Origin: Klebsiella sp. RIT-PI-d | Lineage (GTDB): Bacteria > Pseudomonadota > Gammaproteobacteria > Enterobacterales > Enterobacteriaceae | Direction of reading: 5' to 3' | Assembly (NCBI RefSeq): GCF_001187865.1 | Contig: NZ_LGIT01000004.1 | Coordinates: 62,001-126,000 of the forward strand | Length of the DNA: 64,000 nucleotides | Part shown: one piece after another, positions 34,402 to 44,658 of the stretch | Numbering within the stretch: position 1 is the first letter of the stretch | Layout of the letters: each line of letters opens with the position of its first letter | The notes under the pieces: model-generated | Seen by the model: the letters and a program-made list of their open reading frames with translations, nothing else | Database searches by the model: none | What the model was told of the DNA's origin: nothing | Translations under genes and position numbers: made by a program

Positions 34402-34441
34402 AACTCCTTTTTTATGACCGTTCAAATACGCATACTCCGTG
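34402..34441 (-). promoter_or_regulatory. Candidate CsrA-binding leader of glgC
   Basis: On the minus strand the glgC leader has two GGA motifs: CACGGAG (34435-34441) and the Shine-Dalgarno AAAGGAGTTC (34402-34411). CsrA is known to repress glgCAP in E. coli by binding two such leader sites, one over the ribosome site. The upper site falls inside the 3' end of glgX. The assignment here is by analogy. Confidence 0.4.
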
Positions 34442-36388
34442 CGCGGGCCCGTGCCAGATAGCCATGACAACCGGATTGTCCTTTCCGGCAAACGGAGGAA
34501 TGGCATGCCACTCCCCATCAGGTAAAACCATATCTACAACGTGCTGCGTCGCATTGAGCGTAATCAGCCAGCGGTCTGACAGCAGAATTTGCATCTGCCG
34601 AAGCCCGCTCTGCCATTCACGATCGCTTAACGGCAGCGCCTGCGCATTTAACCAGTGCACGTTGCCATCACCCTCCTGCCACCAGCTATCCCGGGTTAAT
34701 GCCGGAATGCGCTGACGCAAGTGGATTAATGCCGCAGTAAATGTCATCAGTCCCGTATTTGCCTGAGACCAGTCAAGCCAGGTCAGAGCATTATCCTGGC
34801 AATACGCATTGTTATTTCCGTGCTGGCTGTGCCCATGTTCATCGCCGGCAAGCAGCATCGGCGTACCCTGAGCAAGCAGCAGCGACGTCATCAAAGCATG
34901 GACGCTGGACCGTCGCCGCTCAATGATATCAAGAATGCCGCCAAGTCCTTCTTTACCATGATTATTGCTGTAATTTTTACTCGTGCCATCGCGATTCTCT
35001 TCACCGTTGGCTTCGTTATGCTTCTCATTGAAACAAACACAGTCGCGCAGGGTGAATCCATCGTGCGCGGTCACCAGATTAATTGTCGCTGACGGCAGGC
35101 GACCATTGTTCTGGAAGACGTCGCTTGAGGCGGCAAAACGGCAGGCAAACTCACCCACTGTCAGATCCTGTTGCAGCCAGAAACGGCGTGTCGCATCGCG
35201 AAAATGGTCGTTCCATTCCGCAAAGAGCGGCGGAAAATTCCCGACCTGATATCCTCCATGACCGACATCCCACGGTTCCGCGATAAGCTTTAACGACGCC
35301 AGATGCGGATCGTTTTTTATCGCTTCAAACAGCGGCGCATCCTGGCGAAATTCCGGGGTTCGTCCCATCACTGTCGCCAGATCGAAACGAAAACCGTCCA
35401 CATGGCATTCGTCCACCCAGAAGCGTAAACACTGGTGGGCGTACTCTACGGTGCCGGGCAAACTGAGGTTCAGCGTGTTACCACATCCGGTCCAGTTTTC
35501 GTAGTCGCCATCTTCTCTGATCCAATAATAGCTACGGTTGTCGATTCCGCGCAGAGAGAACGTCGGGCCATCGAGATCAATTTCTGCGCTGTGGTTAAGC
35601 ACGATATCCAGAATCACTTCGATACCGGCTTTATGCAGCGCTTTTACCGTATCGCGAAATTCGTTCAGCGCCTTCGCCGGTTCGCTGGCGTAGCGCGGAT
35701 CGACGGCGCACATCGCCAGCGGGTTATAGCCCCAGTAATTGGTTAATCCCATGCGTTGCAGGCGCGGCTCGCTGCTGAAATGCGCCACCGGCAACAACTC
35801 CAGCGCGGTAATACCCAGCGTTTTGTAATAGTTCAGCATCACCGGATGCGCCAGTGCTTTATAGGTTCCGCGAATGTCTTCCGGAATTTCCGGATGCAAA
35901 TACGTCAGCCCTTTAACGTGCGCTTCGTAGATAACCGTTTTGCCCCATGGCGTGTGCGGCCGCGCGTCGTTATCCCAGTCGTAGCGCAAATCGACCACTA
36001 CGCTGCGGGGAGCGACTGGCGCACTGTCATAGTGATCGGGTGTATCATGGCCGCCGTGAAATAACGCATCATCGTGCGGATGTCCGTCAACCATTCGGGC
36101 GCAAGGGTCGAGCAGCAGTTTGGCCGGATTAAAGCGGTGCCCCTGTGCAGGCTCCCACGGTCCGTGGACGCGATAACCGTAGCGCAGCCCCGGACGGGCA
36201 TCCGGCAGATAGCCGTGCCAGATATCACCGCTGCGGGAAGGTAAGTCGTAGCGATGCTCGAAGCCGGATTCGTCAAATACACAGAGTTCAACCCGTTCAG
36301 CATGGACAGAGAACAGCGTGAAATTCACGCCGCTGCCGTCAAAATGTGCGCCGAGAGGCGCAGGTTGTCCCGGTGTTAAGGCGATCAT
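34412..36388 (-). CDS. glgX: Glycogen debranching enzyme GlgX
   Basis: A 658-residue GH13 isoamylase-type enzyme that removes short side chains left by phosphorylase. The N-terminal CBM48-like domain contains [17 protein letters not shown]'s core [10 protein letters not shown]13 motifs follow: [24 protein letters not shown] (nucleophile Asp), LIAEPWDVG (acid/base Glu) and [11 protein letters not shown]. It overlaps the glgB stop by four bases (ATGA) and ends 14 bases before glgC. Confidence 0.97.
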   Translation of the reverse strand: MIALTPGQPAPLGAHFDGSGVNFTLFSVHAERVELCVFDESGFEHRYDLPSRSGDIWHGYLPDARPGLRYGYRVHGPWEPAQGHRFNPAKLLLDPCARMVDGHPHDDALFHGGHDTPDHYDSAPVAPRSVVVDLRYDWDNDARPHTPWGKTVIYEAHVKGLTYLHPEIPEDIRGTYKALAHPVMLNYYKTLGITALELLPVAHFSSEPRLQRMGLTNYWGYNPLAMCAVDPRYASEPAKALNEFRDTVKALHKAGIEVILDIVLNHSAEIDLDGPTFSLRGIDNRSYYWIREDGDYENWTGCGNTLNLSLPGTVEYAHQCLRFWVDECHVDGFRFDLATVMGRTPEFRQDAPLFEAIKNDPHLASLKLIAEPWDVGHGGYQVGNFPPLFAEWNDHFRDATRRFWLQQDLTVGEFACRFAASSDVFQNNGRLPSATINLVTAHDGFTLRDCVCFNEKHNEANGEENRDGTSKNYSNNHGKEGLGGILDIIERRRSSVHALMTSLLLAQGTPMLLAGDEHGHSQHGNNNAYCQDNALTWLDWSQANTGLMTFTAALIHLRQRIPALTRDSWWQEGDGNVHWLNAQALPLSDREWQSGLRQMQILLSDRWLITLNATQHVVDMVLPDGEWHAIPPFAGKDNPVVMAIWHGPAHGVCVFERS

Positions 36389-38574
36389 TCCTCTGCCTCC
36401 CGCATTAGCCAGATCGTCGCAAGCGGCGGCAGCGTCAGACTCAGAGACTGCGGACGTCCATGACTTTCGATATCGTCGCTCTGTACCGTCCCACCGTTGC
36501 CCGCATTGCTGCCGTGATAATGCATAGAGTCGGTATTCAGCACTTCACGCCATTTGCCCGGCTGATTAATGCCGAAACGGTAATCGTGGCGCGGAACCGG
36601 AGTAAAGTTACTGGCGACAATAATCTCGTTACCCGCCTTGTCACGACGAACAAAAATCAGCACCGAGCGCGCTTTATCATCCACCACCAGCCATTCAAAG
36701 CCGTAAGGGTCAAAATCCAGCTCGTGCAGCGCTTTATGGTGACGATAGGTATGGTTGAGATCGCGGACCAGCCGTTGAACGCCGTGATGCCAGTTGTCTG
36801 CGCCTTCAAGCAAGTGCCAGTCAAGGCTGACGTCATGGTTCCACTCCCGGCCCTGGGCAAATTCGTTGCCCATAAACAGCAGTTTTTTGCCGGGGAATGC
36901 CCATAGCCAGCCGTAATAGGCACGCATATTGGCGAACTTCTGCCATGCATCGCCCGGCATCCGATCAAGGATGGATTTTTTACCGTGCACCACTTCATCA
37001 TGCGATAGCGGCAGCACGAAATTTTCGGTGTAGTTATAGAACATGCCGAACGTCAGCTTTTCATGATGATGCTGGCGATAGACAGGATCAAGCTTCATGT
37101 AGTCGAGCGTGTCGTGCATCCAGCCGAGATTCCACTTGTACCAGAAGCCGAGGCCGCCGGTATTCGCCGGGCGCGAAACGCCCTCAAAGTCGGTAGATTC
37201 TTCCGCCATACTGACCGCGCCGGGGACCTGTTCACCCAGAATACGGTTGGTCGAGCGTAAAAATTCGATGGCCTCAAGATTTTCGCGTCCGCCAAATTCG
37301 TTGGGTATCCACTCACCCTGTTTACGGCTGTAATCGCGATAAATCATGGAGGCCACTGCATCGACACGCAGGGCATCGATACCAAAACGCTCGATCCAGT
37401 ACAGCGCATTACCCACCAGATAATTGCGTACTTCACGGCGCCCGTAGTTGTAGATCAGCGTATTCCAGTCCTGATGATAGCCTTCACGCGGATCGCTGTG
37501 CTCATAGAGATCGGTACCATCAAACTCTGCCAGCCCGAAGTCATCGTCCGGAAAGTGGCCCGGTACCCAGTCAAGGATCACGTTTAACCCGGCGGCGTGG
37601 GCAGCGTCGATAAAATAGCGGAAGTCATCGCGCGTGCCAAAACGACGGGTCGGCGCATAAAGACCAGTAGGCTGATAGCCCCAGCTGCCGTCAAACGGAT
37701 GTTCGTTAACCGGTAGCAGTTCCAGATGGGTGAATCCCATCCATTTAACATAGGGCACCAGTTGGTCAGCCAGTTCACGATAGCTGAGCCAGAAATTATC
37801 GTCGGTATGGCGACGCCATGAGCCAAGATGCACTTCATAAATGGAGATGGGCGCATCCAGTTCATTGGCTTTTTTACGTTCGTCACTCTGGACCACTTTT
37901 TCCGGCAGACCGCAGATAAGCGACGCGGTTTCCGGGCGCATCTGCGCTTCAAAAGCATAAGGGTCAGCTTTGATACGCATCAAACCGTGCGCATCGATAA
38001 TCTCGTATTTATAAAGCTGACCATTGTGCGCGCCGGGGATAAACAGTTCCCAGACGCCGCTCTCTTTGCGTAAGCGCATTGGATGGCGGCGACCGTCCCA
38101 GAAGTTGAACTGGCCAACGACGGATACCCGCTGCGCATTCGGCGCCCAGACGGAAAAGCGCGTACCGGTGACGCCATCCATCGTATCGCCATGCGCGCCC
38201 AGCGTTTCATAAGGCCGCAGGTGAGTGCCCTCTGACAGCAGCCAGGCATCCAGCTCCTGCAATAAAGGGCCAAAGCGATAGGGATCGTCAATCAGATTTT
38301 GCTGGCCGTGCCAGATAACGGCAAGCTGGTAGCGAAACGCATTTTTACGGCGCGGCAGTACGCCACTAAAGAAGCCCCGGGAATCCAGACATTCAAGTTT
38401 GCCTACCTTGCGGCCCGTTTTAGGCTCAATAACCCACACTTCTGTGGCATCGGGTAACAAGGCCCGGACTTCCAGCCCGGCATCCGTTCGATGCATGCCC
38501 AGTACGGAAAAGGGATCCGCAAAGTGCCCGGCAATTAGCGCGTTAATCACGTCTCTGTCTACATGATTCGACAT
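36385..38574 (-). CDS. glgB: Glycogen branching enzyme GlgB
   Basis: A 729-residue GH13 enzyme that makes alpha-1,6 branches. The N-terminal CBM48 domains (about 1-225) contain [13 protein letters not shown] and [20 protein letters not shown]'s core SVWAPNAQ. Catalytic motifs are [23 protein letters not shown] (nucleophile Asp near 405), [11 protein letters not shown] (Glu near 458) and [13 protein letters not shown] took the ATG at 38574 ([13 protein letters not shown]); the open frame continues upstream to 38700, but that part has no family match. It is the first gene of glgBXCAP. Confidence 0.97.
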   Translation of the reverse strand: MSNHVDRDVINALIAGHFADPFSVLGMHRTDAGLEVRALLPDATEVWVIEPKTGRKVGKLECLDSRGFFSGVLPRRKNAFRYQLAVIWHGQQNLIDDPYRFGPLLQELDAWLLSEGTHLRPYETLGAHGDTMDGVTGTRFSVWAPNAQRVSVVGQFNFWDGRRHPMRLRKESGVWELFIPGAHNGQLYKYEIIDAHGLMRIKADPYAFEAQMRPETASLICGLPEKVVQSDERKKANELDAPISIYEVHLGSWRRHTDDNFWLSYRELADQLVPYVKWMGFTHLELLPVNEHPFDGSWGYQPTGLYAPTRRFGTRDDFRYFIDAAHAAGLNVILDWVPGHFPDDDFGLAEFDGTDLYEHSDPREGYHQDWNTLIYNYGRREVRNYLVGNALYWIERFGIDALRVDAVASMIYRDYSRKQGEWIPNEFGGRENLEAIEFLRSTNRILGEQVPGAVSMAEESTDFEGVSRPANTGGLGFWYKWNLGWMHDTLDYMKLDPVYRQHHHEKLTFGMFYNYTENFVLPLSHDEVVHGKKSILDRMPGDAWQKFANMRAYYGWLWAFPGKKLLFMGNEFAQGREWNHDVSLDWHLLEGADNWHHGVQRLVRDLNHTYRHHKALHELDFDPYGFEWLVVDDKARSVLIFVRRDKAGNEIIVASNFTPVPRHDYRFGINQPGKWREVLNTDSMHYHGSNAGNGGTVQSDDIESHGRPQSLSLTLPPLATIWLMREAEE

Positions 38575-38796
38575 GGATCTCATCCTGTTATATGTAGGTC
38601 GCTTCATTCCTGCGGTATATAAACACCCGGTTGCGACTTTTTTTGACCTGAATGGCGCTGCATAATGTGCATCCATCTGCGCCATTCGACCTTCAGCCAA
38701 AATGTGTAGGCACTACGCTTAAGCATAGACAACGCCGTATTGCTCTCCCGAAAAAAAATGAAACATTGCGTGACTCCTTGTTTGACGCAAAAAAAT

Positions 38797-38814
38797 GGGG
38801 TGTTATTACACCCC
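38797..38814 (-). terminator. Intrinsic terminator of asd
   Basis: GGGGTGTAATAACACCCC reads on the minus strand and is followed by ATTTTTTTG. It starts 19 bases after the asd stop codon and is a clear Rho-independent terminator. Confidence 0.9.
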
Positions 38815-38832
38815 GTTGTTCATGCTGCGTCA

Positions 38833-39939
38833 TTATGCCAGTTGGCGGAGAATACGGCGGAGCGGCTCTGCGGCCCCCCACAATAGCTGGTCACCTACGG
38901 TAAACGCCGACAAATATTCAGGCCCCATATTGAGCTTACGCAGGCGGCCTACCGGCGTTGTTAGCGTGCCGGTCACCGCAGCGGGCGTCAGTTCACGCAT
39001 CGAAAGTTCACGGTCATTAGGAATGACTTTAGCCCACGGATTGTGCGCTGCCAGCAGTTCTTCGATCGTCGGAACAGAAACGTCTTTCTTCAACTTGATG
39101 GTAAAGGCCTGACTATGGCAGCGCAGCGCGCCTACACGTACGCACAGGCCGTCTACCGGAATGGTTGTAGTAGTGGCAAGAATTTTGTTGGTTTCGGCCT
39201 GGCCTTTCCACTCTTCACGGCTCTGGCCGTTATCCAGCTGTTTGTCGATCCACGGGATCAGGCTACCCGCCAGCGGCACGCCAAAGTTTTCAACAGGCAA
39301 ATCGCCATTGCGGGCCAGCGCCGTGACTTTGCGTTCGATATCAAGGATTGCAGAGGCCGGGTTCGCCAGTTCATCAGAAACATGGTTATAGAGTTGGCCC
39401 ATTTGCGCCAGCAGCTCGCGCATATGTCGCGCACCGCCGCCAGAGGCGGCCTGATACGTCGCCACCGATACCCAGTCCACCAGATCGTTGGCGAACAGAC
39501 CGCCAAGCGACATCAGCATCAGGCTGACAGTACAGTTGCCGCCTACAAAGGTTTTTACGCCATTGTTGAGACCGTGGGTGATGACGTCCTGGTTGACCGG
39601 ATCGAGAATGATGATGGCGTCATCTTTCATTCGCAGCGACGAGGCGGCATCAATCCAGTAGCCTTGCCAACCGCTTTGACGAAGCTTTGGGTAGATTTCA
39701 TTGGTATAATCGCCGCCCTGGCAGGTGACGATAATATCGAGCGCCTTCAGCGCTTCAAGATCGAAAGCATCCTGAAGCGTACCGCCGTGGGTGTTACCGA
39801 ACCCAGGTGCGGCTTGTCCCAGTTGAGACGTTGAGAAGAAGACGGGAAGAATGGCGTCAAAATCGCGCTCTTCTACCATGCGTTGCATGAGTACGGAGCC
39901 GACCATACCGCGCCAACCAATAAAACCAACATTTTTCAT
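38833..39939 (-). CDS. asd: Aspartate-semialdehyde dehydrogenase Asd
   Basis: A 368-residue NADPH enzyme in the aspartate pathway that leads to lysine, diaminopimelate, threonine and methionine. [16 protein letters not shown] is the N-terminal nucleotide-binding loop, the catalytic Cys is in [12 protein letters not shown] near residue 136, and the catalytic His is in [15 protein letters not shown]'s core RCHSQA near 275. The ATG at 39939 (MKNVGFIGW) follows the family; the frame extends 15 codons upstream without support. It is divergent from yhgN. Confidence 0.98.
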   Translation of the reverse strand: MKNVGFIGWRGMVGSVLMQRMVEERDFDAILPVFFSTSQLGQAAPGFGNTHGGTLQDAFDLEALKALDIIVTCQGGDYTNEIYPKLRQSGWQGYWIDAASSLRMKDDAIIILDPVNQDVITHGLNNGVKTFVGGNCTVSLMLMSLGGLFANDLVDWVSVATYQAASGGGARHMRELLAQMGQLYNHVSDELANPASAILDIERKVTALARNGDLPVENFGVPLAGSLIPWIDKQLDNGQSREEWKGQAETNKILATTTTIPVDGLCVRVGALRCHSQAFTIKLKKDVSVPTIEELLAAHNPWAKVIPNDRELSMRELTPAAVTGTLTTPVGRLRKLNMGPEYLSAFTVGDQLLWGAAEPLRRILRQLA

Positions 39940-40136
39940 AGCGTTTTTCCTGCGAAGATGTGTGCTGTTATGCAAGCCAGTCACCTGGTGTTATATCCTT
40001 CACCATACAAAAAGCAGCCAAAGTCGCAAGTGAAATTAATCAATGATGGCCGGGCCATCAGAAGAGTGGCTTATCTTGTTGGTTAACGCACTAAAAACGA
40101 ATAACAAATACACACTGATTATCAGGAAATTAGTTA

Positions 40137-40730
40137 ATGAATGACATCATTTCTGCCGCAGTTTTATTGATCTTAATTATGGATCCGCTGGGAAATTTAC
40201 CGATTTTTATGTCGGTGCTGAAGCACACGGAGCCTAAACGCCGTCGGGCTATTATGATCCGCGAATTGTTCATCGCGCTGCTGGTGATGTTTATTTTCCT
40301 GTTCGCCGGTGAAAAAATCCTCTCGGTTCTCAGCTTACGCGCCGAAACGGTGTCTATCTCGGGCGGTATCATCTTGTTCCTGATCGCGATTAAAATGATT
40401 TTTCCCAGCGCGTCAGGCAACAGTAGCGGTCTGCCCGCCGGTGAAGAGCCGTTTATCGTACCGCTGGCCATTCCGCTGGTGGCCGGTCCTACCCTGCTGG
40501 CGACGCTAATGCTGCTGTCGCATCAATATCCGAATCAGATGGGCCATCTGGTGATTGCCCTGCTGCTGGCCTGGGGCGGTACATTTGTGATCCTGCTACA
40601 GTCGTCGCTGTTTTTACGCCTGCTGGGTGAAAAAGGGGTTAATGCGCTGGAACGGTTGATGGGCCTTATTCTGGTGATGCTCGCGACCCAGATGTTCCTT
40701 GACGGCATCCGAATGTGGATGAAAGGCTGA
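40137..40730 (+). CDS. yhgN: MarC-family inner-membrane protein YhgN
   Basis: A 197-residue membrane protein of the MarC/UPF0056 family with six hydrophobic segments. It carries the typical N-terminal LLILIMDPLGNLPIF and the central FIVPLAIPLVAGPTLLATLML (core PLAIPLVAGP). Function is unknown; some relatives were once linked to multiple antibiotic resistance without good support. The length equals E. coli YhgN. Confidence 0.93.
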   Translation: MNDIISAAVLLILIMDPLGNLPIFMSVLKHTEPKRRRAIMIRELFIALLVMFIFLFAGEKILSVLSLRAETVSISGGIILFLIAIKMIFPSASGNSSGLPAGEEPFIVPLAIPLVAGPTLLATLMLLSHQYPNQMGHLVIALLLAWGGTFVILLQSSLFLRLLGEKGVNALERLMGLILVMLATQMFLDGIRMWMKG

Positions 40731-40812
40731 GATCGTTAAATGTCGGCGGCGCGCTGTCTGGCGGGCGCCCACGAGTGGATGATGGATTTTATACGTTCAA
40801 CAGGGATAAAGA

Positions 40813-41508
40813 ATGCAATATCAATTTTCAAGTGAAGGGTCGTGTCCGTTGGTTCTGATCTCTCTCGGGATGGGGGAGAAAGTCAGTATTGAACACGGTT
40901 CGATGGTTTTTCATAACGGCAAAGTGAATCTTGAAGGCCGAATGAATCAGAATGGCTCAGGCCTGTTGGGAGGCATTATTAAAGCTGCCGCCCGCTCAAT
41001 GGTCAGCGGCGAAAGCTTTTTTGTCACCACCGCAACGGGCACGGCAAATGACGGCCTTATTGCTATTTCGTCGGGCAGTATTGGCAATATTAAGGCGCTG
41101 GAAGTGGGTAAAAGTACCTGGCGTCTTAACGATGGTGCCTTTTTAGCCTGCGACAGCAGCGTGACCTATCAAATGAAACGCCAGTCGCTGGGCCGCGGGG
41201 TTTTCAGCGGCACAGGTGGACTGTTCGTTATGGAAACGGCCGGAACCGGGACGCTGCTGGTGAATGGATTTGGCGAAGTTGTTGAACTGGATCTGGACGG
41301 CAACGATACGCTGGTCGTCGATAACCTTCACGTGGTGGCGTGGGAAAATACGCTTTCATACAATATTAAAATGGCATCCGGCATTTTTGGGTTTAAAACC
41401 GGAGAAGGTCTGGTCAACGAGTTTTCCGGAAAAGGAAAATTGCTGGTTCAGTCGAAAAATAGTAAAGAATTTGCCGCAACGCTACAGCCTTATCTACCAA
41501 AGAAATAA
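40813..41508 (+). CDS. AIM24/TIGR00266-family protein
   Basis: A 231-residue cytoplasmic beta-rich protein of the AIM24 (DUF124, TIGR00266) family. It is rich in glycine, with family-like segments GGIIKAAARSMVSGESFF, GVFSGTGGLFVMETAGTGT and VDNLHVVAWENTLSY. No signal peptide or membrane helix is seen. The family has a Tryptophan RNA-binding attenuator-like fold, and its bacterial role is unknown. AGGGATAAAG precedes the ATG. It lies 82 bases after yhgN and is absent from this position in E. coli. Confidence 0.82.
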   Translation: MQYQFSSEGSCPLVLISLGMGEKVSIEHGSMVFHNGKVNLEGRMNQNGSGLLGGIIKAAARSMVSGESFFVTTATGTANDGLIAISSGSIGNIKALEVGKSTWRLNDGAFLACDSSVTYQMKRQSLGRGVFSGTGGLFVMETAGTGTLLVNGFGEVVELDLDGNDTLVVDNLHVVAWENTLSYNIKMASGIFGFKTGEGLVNEFSGKGKLLVQSKNSKEFAATLQPYLPKK

Positions 41509-41520
41509 AAGGATTGTTTA

Positions 41521-41552
41521 GCCCGGCACGCGCAGCCATTGCGCTGCCGGGC
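41521..41552. terminator. Hairpin between AIM24 gene and gntU
   Basis: GCCCGGCA and TGCCGGGC pair with a further GCGCAG/TTGCGC-like inner stem. It separates convergent stop codons. It may be a bidirectional terminator or a REP-like unit, as no T-run is present. Confidence 0.5.
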
Positions 41553-41559
41553 GCGTTCA

Positions 41560-42900
41560 TTAACTCAACACACTAAATGCGATCGCACCAACCATACCGC
41601 CAACTGTGCCGAGGATGGTTTCCATCATCGTCCAGGTCTTTAGCGTTTGTGCTTCGGTGGCACCGGTAAATTTACCGAACAGCCAGAAGCCAGCGTCGTT
41701 AACGTGGCTTACCACAATTGAACCGCCCGCAATGCAGATAGACAGCGCGGCCATTTGCGCGCCGCTGTAGTGCAGTTGCTCAATGACGGGCATCACCAGG
41801 CCCACTGCGGTTAAGCAGGCTACGGTGGCTGAACCCTGGATGATTCGCACCGCAGCCGCCAGCACGAAGCAGGTTAAGGCAATCGGTAATCCCATCCCGG
41901 TCAGGGCTTCACCCAGCGCCGGACCCACTCCGGAATCAACCAGCACCTGTTTGAATACGCCGCCCGCACCAATCACCAGCAGAATAATCCCCGCCGGTTG
42001 CAGCGCGTGACCGCAGATTTCCATGACCCGATCTTTCGCCATGCCCTGACGCATTGCCAGACCATAAATCGCCACCAGGCAAGCCACCAGAATCGCCGTG
42101 AACGGGTGGCCGATAAATTCAAACCATTCGTACGCCGTGGAGCCCTGAGGCACAAAACGCGCGGCAATGGTTTTCAGACCTACCAGCACCAGAGGTAGCA
42201 GGATCAGCGACAGGCTAAAGCCAAAAGACGGCATTTTACCCTCGCCCAGATGCGGCTCGGTAATATCATCAGGCACATTCAGTTCAACGTAGCGGCTGAT
42301 AAAGTTGCCCCACAGTGGGCCGGCGATAAGCATTCCCGGAATTGCAGCACACAGGCCAATGAGGATCATCCAGCCAAAGTCAGCGTGCATCTGAGAAGCC
42401 AGCAGCATCGGCGCAGGACCCGGCACCAGGAACGCGGCGGCGGCGGCAACACCGGCAAATAGCGGGATCACCAGTTTTACCAGATTGGTTTTAGTGTGCC
42501 GCGCCATTGAGAAAGCAACGCTGATGAGCAGCACAATCGCCACTTCAAAAAACAACGGCAGCGCACAAATTAGTCCCGCCAGGCCAATCGCATAATGCGC
42601 ACGGCTGTGGCCAAATGATTTGAGCATCTTGACGGCAATTTGATCGACTGCGCCTGTCTCATGCAGGATCTTGCCGAACATCGCGCCGAGCGCAACAACA
42701 ATGGCCAGGAATCCCAGCGTACCGCCCATGCCTTTTTCCATGGTCGCCGCGATTTTATCGAGCGGCATTCCGGAAAAAAGACCTGCACCAATAGACACCA
42801 CCATCAAAGCAACGAAGGCGTGCATACGCGCCTTCATCACTAAAAACAGCAGCAGCAAAACCGAGCCGACTGCGGTTAAAACAAGCGTTAATGTACTCAC
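41560..42900 (-). CDS. gntU: Low-affinity gluconate permease GntU
   Basis: A 446-residue GntP-family transporter, paralogue of GntT at 11645. It has many hydrophobic helices, GALGAMFGKILHETGAVDQIAV's core GAMFGKILHETG, FLVPGPAPMLLASQ and the conserved SHVNDAGFWLFGKF near residue 400. The start is GTG at 42900, overlapping the gntK TGA within GTGA, so translation is coupled to gntK. It is the last gene of gntRKU. Confidence 0.96.
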   Translation of the reverse strand: MSTLTLVLTAVGSVLLLLFLVMKARMHAFVALMVVSIGAGLFSGMPLDKIAATMEKGMGGTLGFLAIVVALGAMFGKILHETGAVDQIAVKMLKSFGHSRAHYAIGLAGLICALPLFFEVAIVLLISVAFSMARHTKTNLVKLVIPLFAGVAAAAAFLVPGPAPMLLASQMHADFGWMILIGLCAAIPGMLIAGPLWGNFISRYVELNVPDDITEPHLGEGKMPSFGFSLSLILLPLVLVGLKTIAARFVPQGSTAYEWFEFIGHPFTAILVACLVAIYGLAMRQGMAKDRVMEICGHALQPAGIILLVIGAGGVFKQVLVDSGVGPALGEALTGMGLPIALTCFVLAAAVRIIQGSATVACLTAVGLVMPVIEQLHYSGAQMAALSICIAGGSIVVSHVNDAGFWLFGKFTGATEAQTLKTWTMMETILGTVGGMVGAIAFSVLS

Positions 42901-43430
42901 TGACCGCTACCTTTATTAATCACATCAATCGTGCTGGCAACAACGCCATCAAGCGACTGATCAATATCTACAACTAATACATCATTTTCGTCTGCGCCAG
43001 GTTCCTGCAGCGTTTCAAATTGCGTTACCAGCATCTGGGTTTTAAAGAAATGGCCTTTACGTGCTTTAAGGCGGCTTTCAATCACCTCGAAATCGCCCTT
43101 CAGATAGATGAAAGAGAGATTCGGATTGCCCTCGCGCAGCTGGTCGCGGTAGTGCTTTTTCAGCGCGGAGCAGACAATCAGCGACACCTTATTGGTACGC
43201 TGCATGGCAAAAGCGGCATCGTTCAGCGCCTGAAGCCACGGTTTACGATCCTGGTCGTTCAGCGGTTCGCCAGACGCCATTTTATTAATATTGCTTCGCG
43301 GATGGAGGAAATCACCGTCCAGGAAAGCCGCGTGCAGTTGATGGGCAACTTCGCTGGCAACCGCAGATTTACCGCTGCCGGAGACGCCCATCAGGACATA
43401 GATGTGGTGATCATGATTCGTCGTGCTCAA
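42897..43430 (-). CDS. gntK: Thermoresistant gluconokinase GntK
   Basis: A 177-residue P-loop kinase that makes 6-phosphogluconate, feeding the Entner-Doudoroff and pentose phosphate pathways. Walker A is LMGVSGSGKSAVA near residues 13-25, and DGDFLHPRSNINKMASG's core GDFLHPRSN is a gluconokinase family motif. GntR operators lie 30-60 bases upstream. Confidence 0.97.
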   Translation of the reverse strand: MSTTNHDHHIYVLMGVSGSGKSAVASEVAHQLHAAFLDGDFLHPRSNINKMASGEPLNDQDRKPWLQALNDAAFAMQRTNKVSLIVCSALKKHYRDQLREGNPNLSFIYLKGDFEVIESRLKARKGHFFKTQMLVTQFETLQEPGADENDVLVVDIDQSLDGVVASTIDVINKGSGQ

Positions 43431-43459
43431 AGCGCCCTCCCACAGGAACTGATTCTCTG

Positions 43460-43489
43460 ATTGTTACGGGTAACAGTTATCGGTAACAT
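43460..43489. promoter_or_regulatory. Tandem GntR operators of gntK
   Basis: Two overlapping near-palindromes occur side by side: TGTTACGGGTAACA (43462-43475) and AGTTATCGGTAACAT (43475-43489). The reverse complement of the second resembles the gntT operator at 11468. The sites lie about 30-60 bases before the gntK ATG, over the likely promoter. Confidence 0.8.
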
Positions 43490-43569
43490 TGTCCGGTCGG
43501 ACAATGCCAGAAGCAATAACCATCGATCCCAGAAGTGAATAAGTGTGAGCTACGTCAAATTTGTCAGGC

Positions 43570-44565
43570 TTAAATAGATCCGCCTGGTGACAATGTGAAA
43601 CCTAAATCTAACATTTTCGGCGTTACGGTCTCGCCACGAATGCGTGCCAGCAGACGTTCAGCGCCAATACGTCCCATGCGCTCGCGCGGCGTCAGGACGC
43701 TGGCCAGCCTCGGTTCCATCACCTGCCCAATGTCGTGGCCGTGGAAACCGGCAATCGCGATATCACCAGGGATATTGAGTCCCAGCCGCTGGCATTCAAA
43801 GGCGGCACCGACAGCAAGGTCATCATTAGTACAGAAAATACCGTCTAATTGCGGGTATTCACGACGCGCCTGACGCATTAGCTCAATGCCTGAAGAGTAG
43901 GAAGACGACTGCTCGACCATCACGCTATAAGGTATCAGTCCGGCATCCAGCATCGCCTGCTCATAACCCTTCTGTTTGATAATAGTTCGTTCATCAAGAC
44001 GTGCGCCAAGATAGGCGACGTGACGATGACCACGGGCAATTATTGCGGCAGTCATCTGGCGGGCGGCTTCAAAGTTGTCGAATCCTACGGCGATATCCAG
44101 GCACGGCGATTGACTGTCCATCAGTTCCACGACCGGGATACCGGCAACTTCGATCATCTTGAGCGTGCGGGGAGTATGGGTACGTTCAGTGAGGATCAGA
44201 CCATCTATATTCCATGAAAGCATTGATTCCAGACGCTCTTGCTCCATCTCCGGCTTATAGCCGTAGTGGGCCAGCATCGTTTGATAGCCATGCGCGTCTG
44301 TCACGCTCTCGATACCGCGCAACACTTCAGCAAATACCTGGTTGGTTAATGAAGGCAGCAGTACGCCCACGGCGCGGCTGGTCGCGTTGGAAAGTATATC
44401 GGGGGCGCGGTTGGGAATATAACCCAGTTCATCAAGGACGGCGGCGATTTTGCCACGCAACGCAACCGAGACTTGCTCGGGATTACGTAAAAAACGGCTG
44501 ACCGTCATTTTGGTCACGCCAACGCGATCGGCCACATCCTGAAGTACGGGTCTTTTCTTTTTCAT
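43570..44565 (-). CDS. gntR: Gluconate operon repressor GntR (LacI family)
   Basis: A 331-residue LacI-family repressor of gntT and gntKU that is relieved by gluconate. The HTH is VLQDVADRVGVTKMTVSRFL (about residues 7-26), followed by hinge and periplasmic-binding-like core with GVLLPSLTNQVF and IFCTNDDLAVGAAFE. I chose MKKKRPVLQDV at 44565 over an in-frame start three codons upstream. It is not related to the FadR/GntR superfamily despite its name. It is 140 bases upstream of gntK. Confidence 0.97.
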   Translation of the reverse strand: MKKKRPVLQDVADRVGVTKMTVSRFLRNPEQVSVALRGKIAAVLDELGYIPNRAPDILSNATSRAVGVLLPSLTNQVFAEVLRGIESVTDAHGYQTMLAHYGYKPEMEQERLESMLSWNIDGLILTERTHTPRTLKMIEVAGIPVVELMDSQSPCLDIAVGFDNFEAARQMTAAIIARGHRHVAYLGARLDERTIIKQKGYEQAMLDAGLIPYSVMVEQSSSYSSGIELMRQARREYPQLDGIFCTNDDLAVGAAFECQRLGLNIPGDIAIAGFHGHDIGQVMEPRLASVLTPRERMGRIGAERLLARIRGETVTPKMLDLGFTLSPGGSI

Positions 44566-44617
44566 TGTCCGCAAAAAGATAAATAGGGAAACATTTCCTC
44601 AGTTTATCACGGACAAC

Positions 44618-44651
44618 GCCCAACCTTTCCTGCCATCAGGAAAGGTTGGGC
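44618..44651. terminator. Perfect 15-bp hairpin between gntR and yhhW
   Basis: GCCCAACCTTTCCTG (44618-44632) is exactly repeated inverted at 44637-44651 around a 4-base CCAT loop. It lies 7 bases after the yhhW stop codon, so it is probably the yhhW terminator, though the minus side reads GTTGTCC rather than a long T-run. Confidence 0.65.
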
Positions 44652-44658
44652 AAATTAT

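Noticed and set aside
38575-38700. 42-codon N-terminal extension of GlgB
   Set aside because: It is open by chance; the conserved family start is MSNHVDRDV at 38574 and the extension lies in the promoter region.
39043-39834. Open frame of about 263 codons on the plus strand inside asd
   Set aside because: It is a shadow of asd, which is intact on the minus strand.
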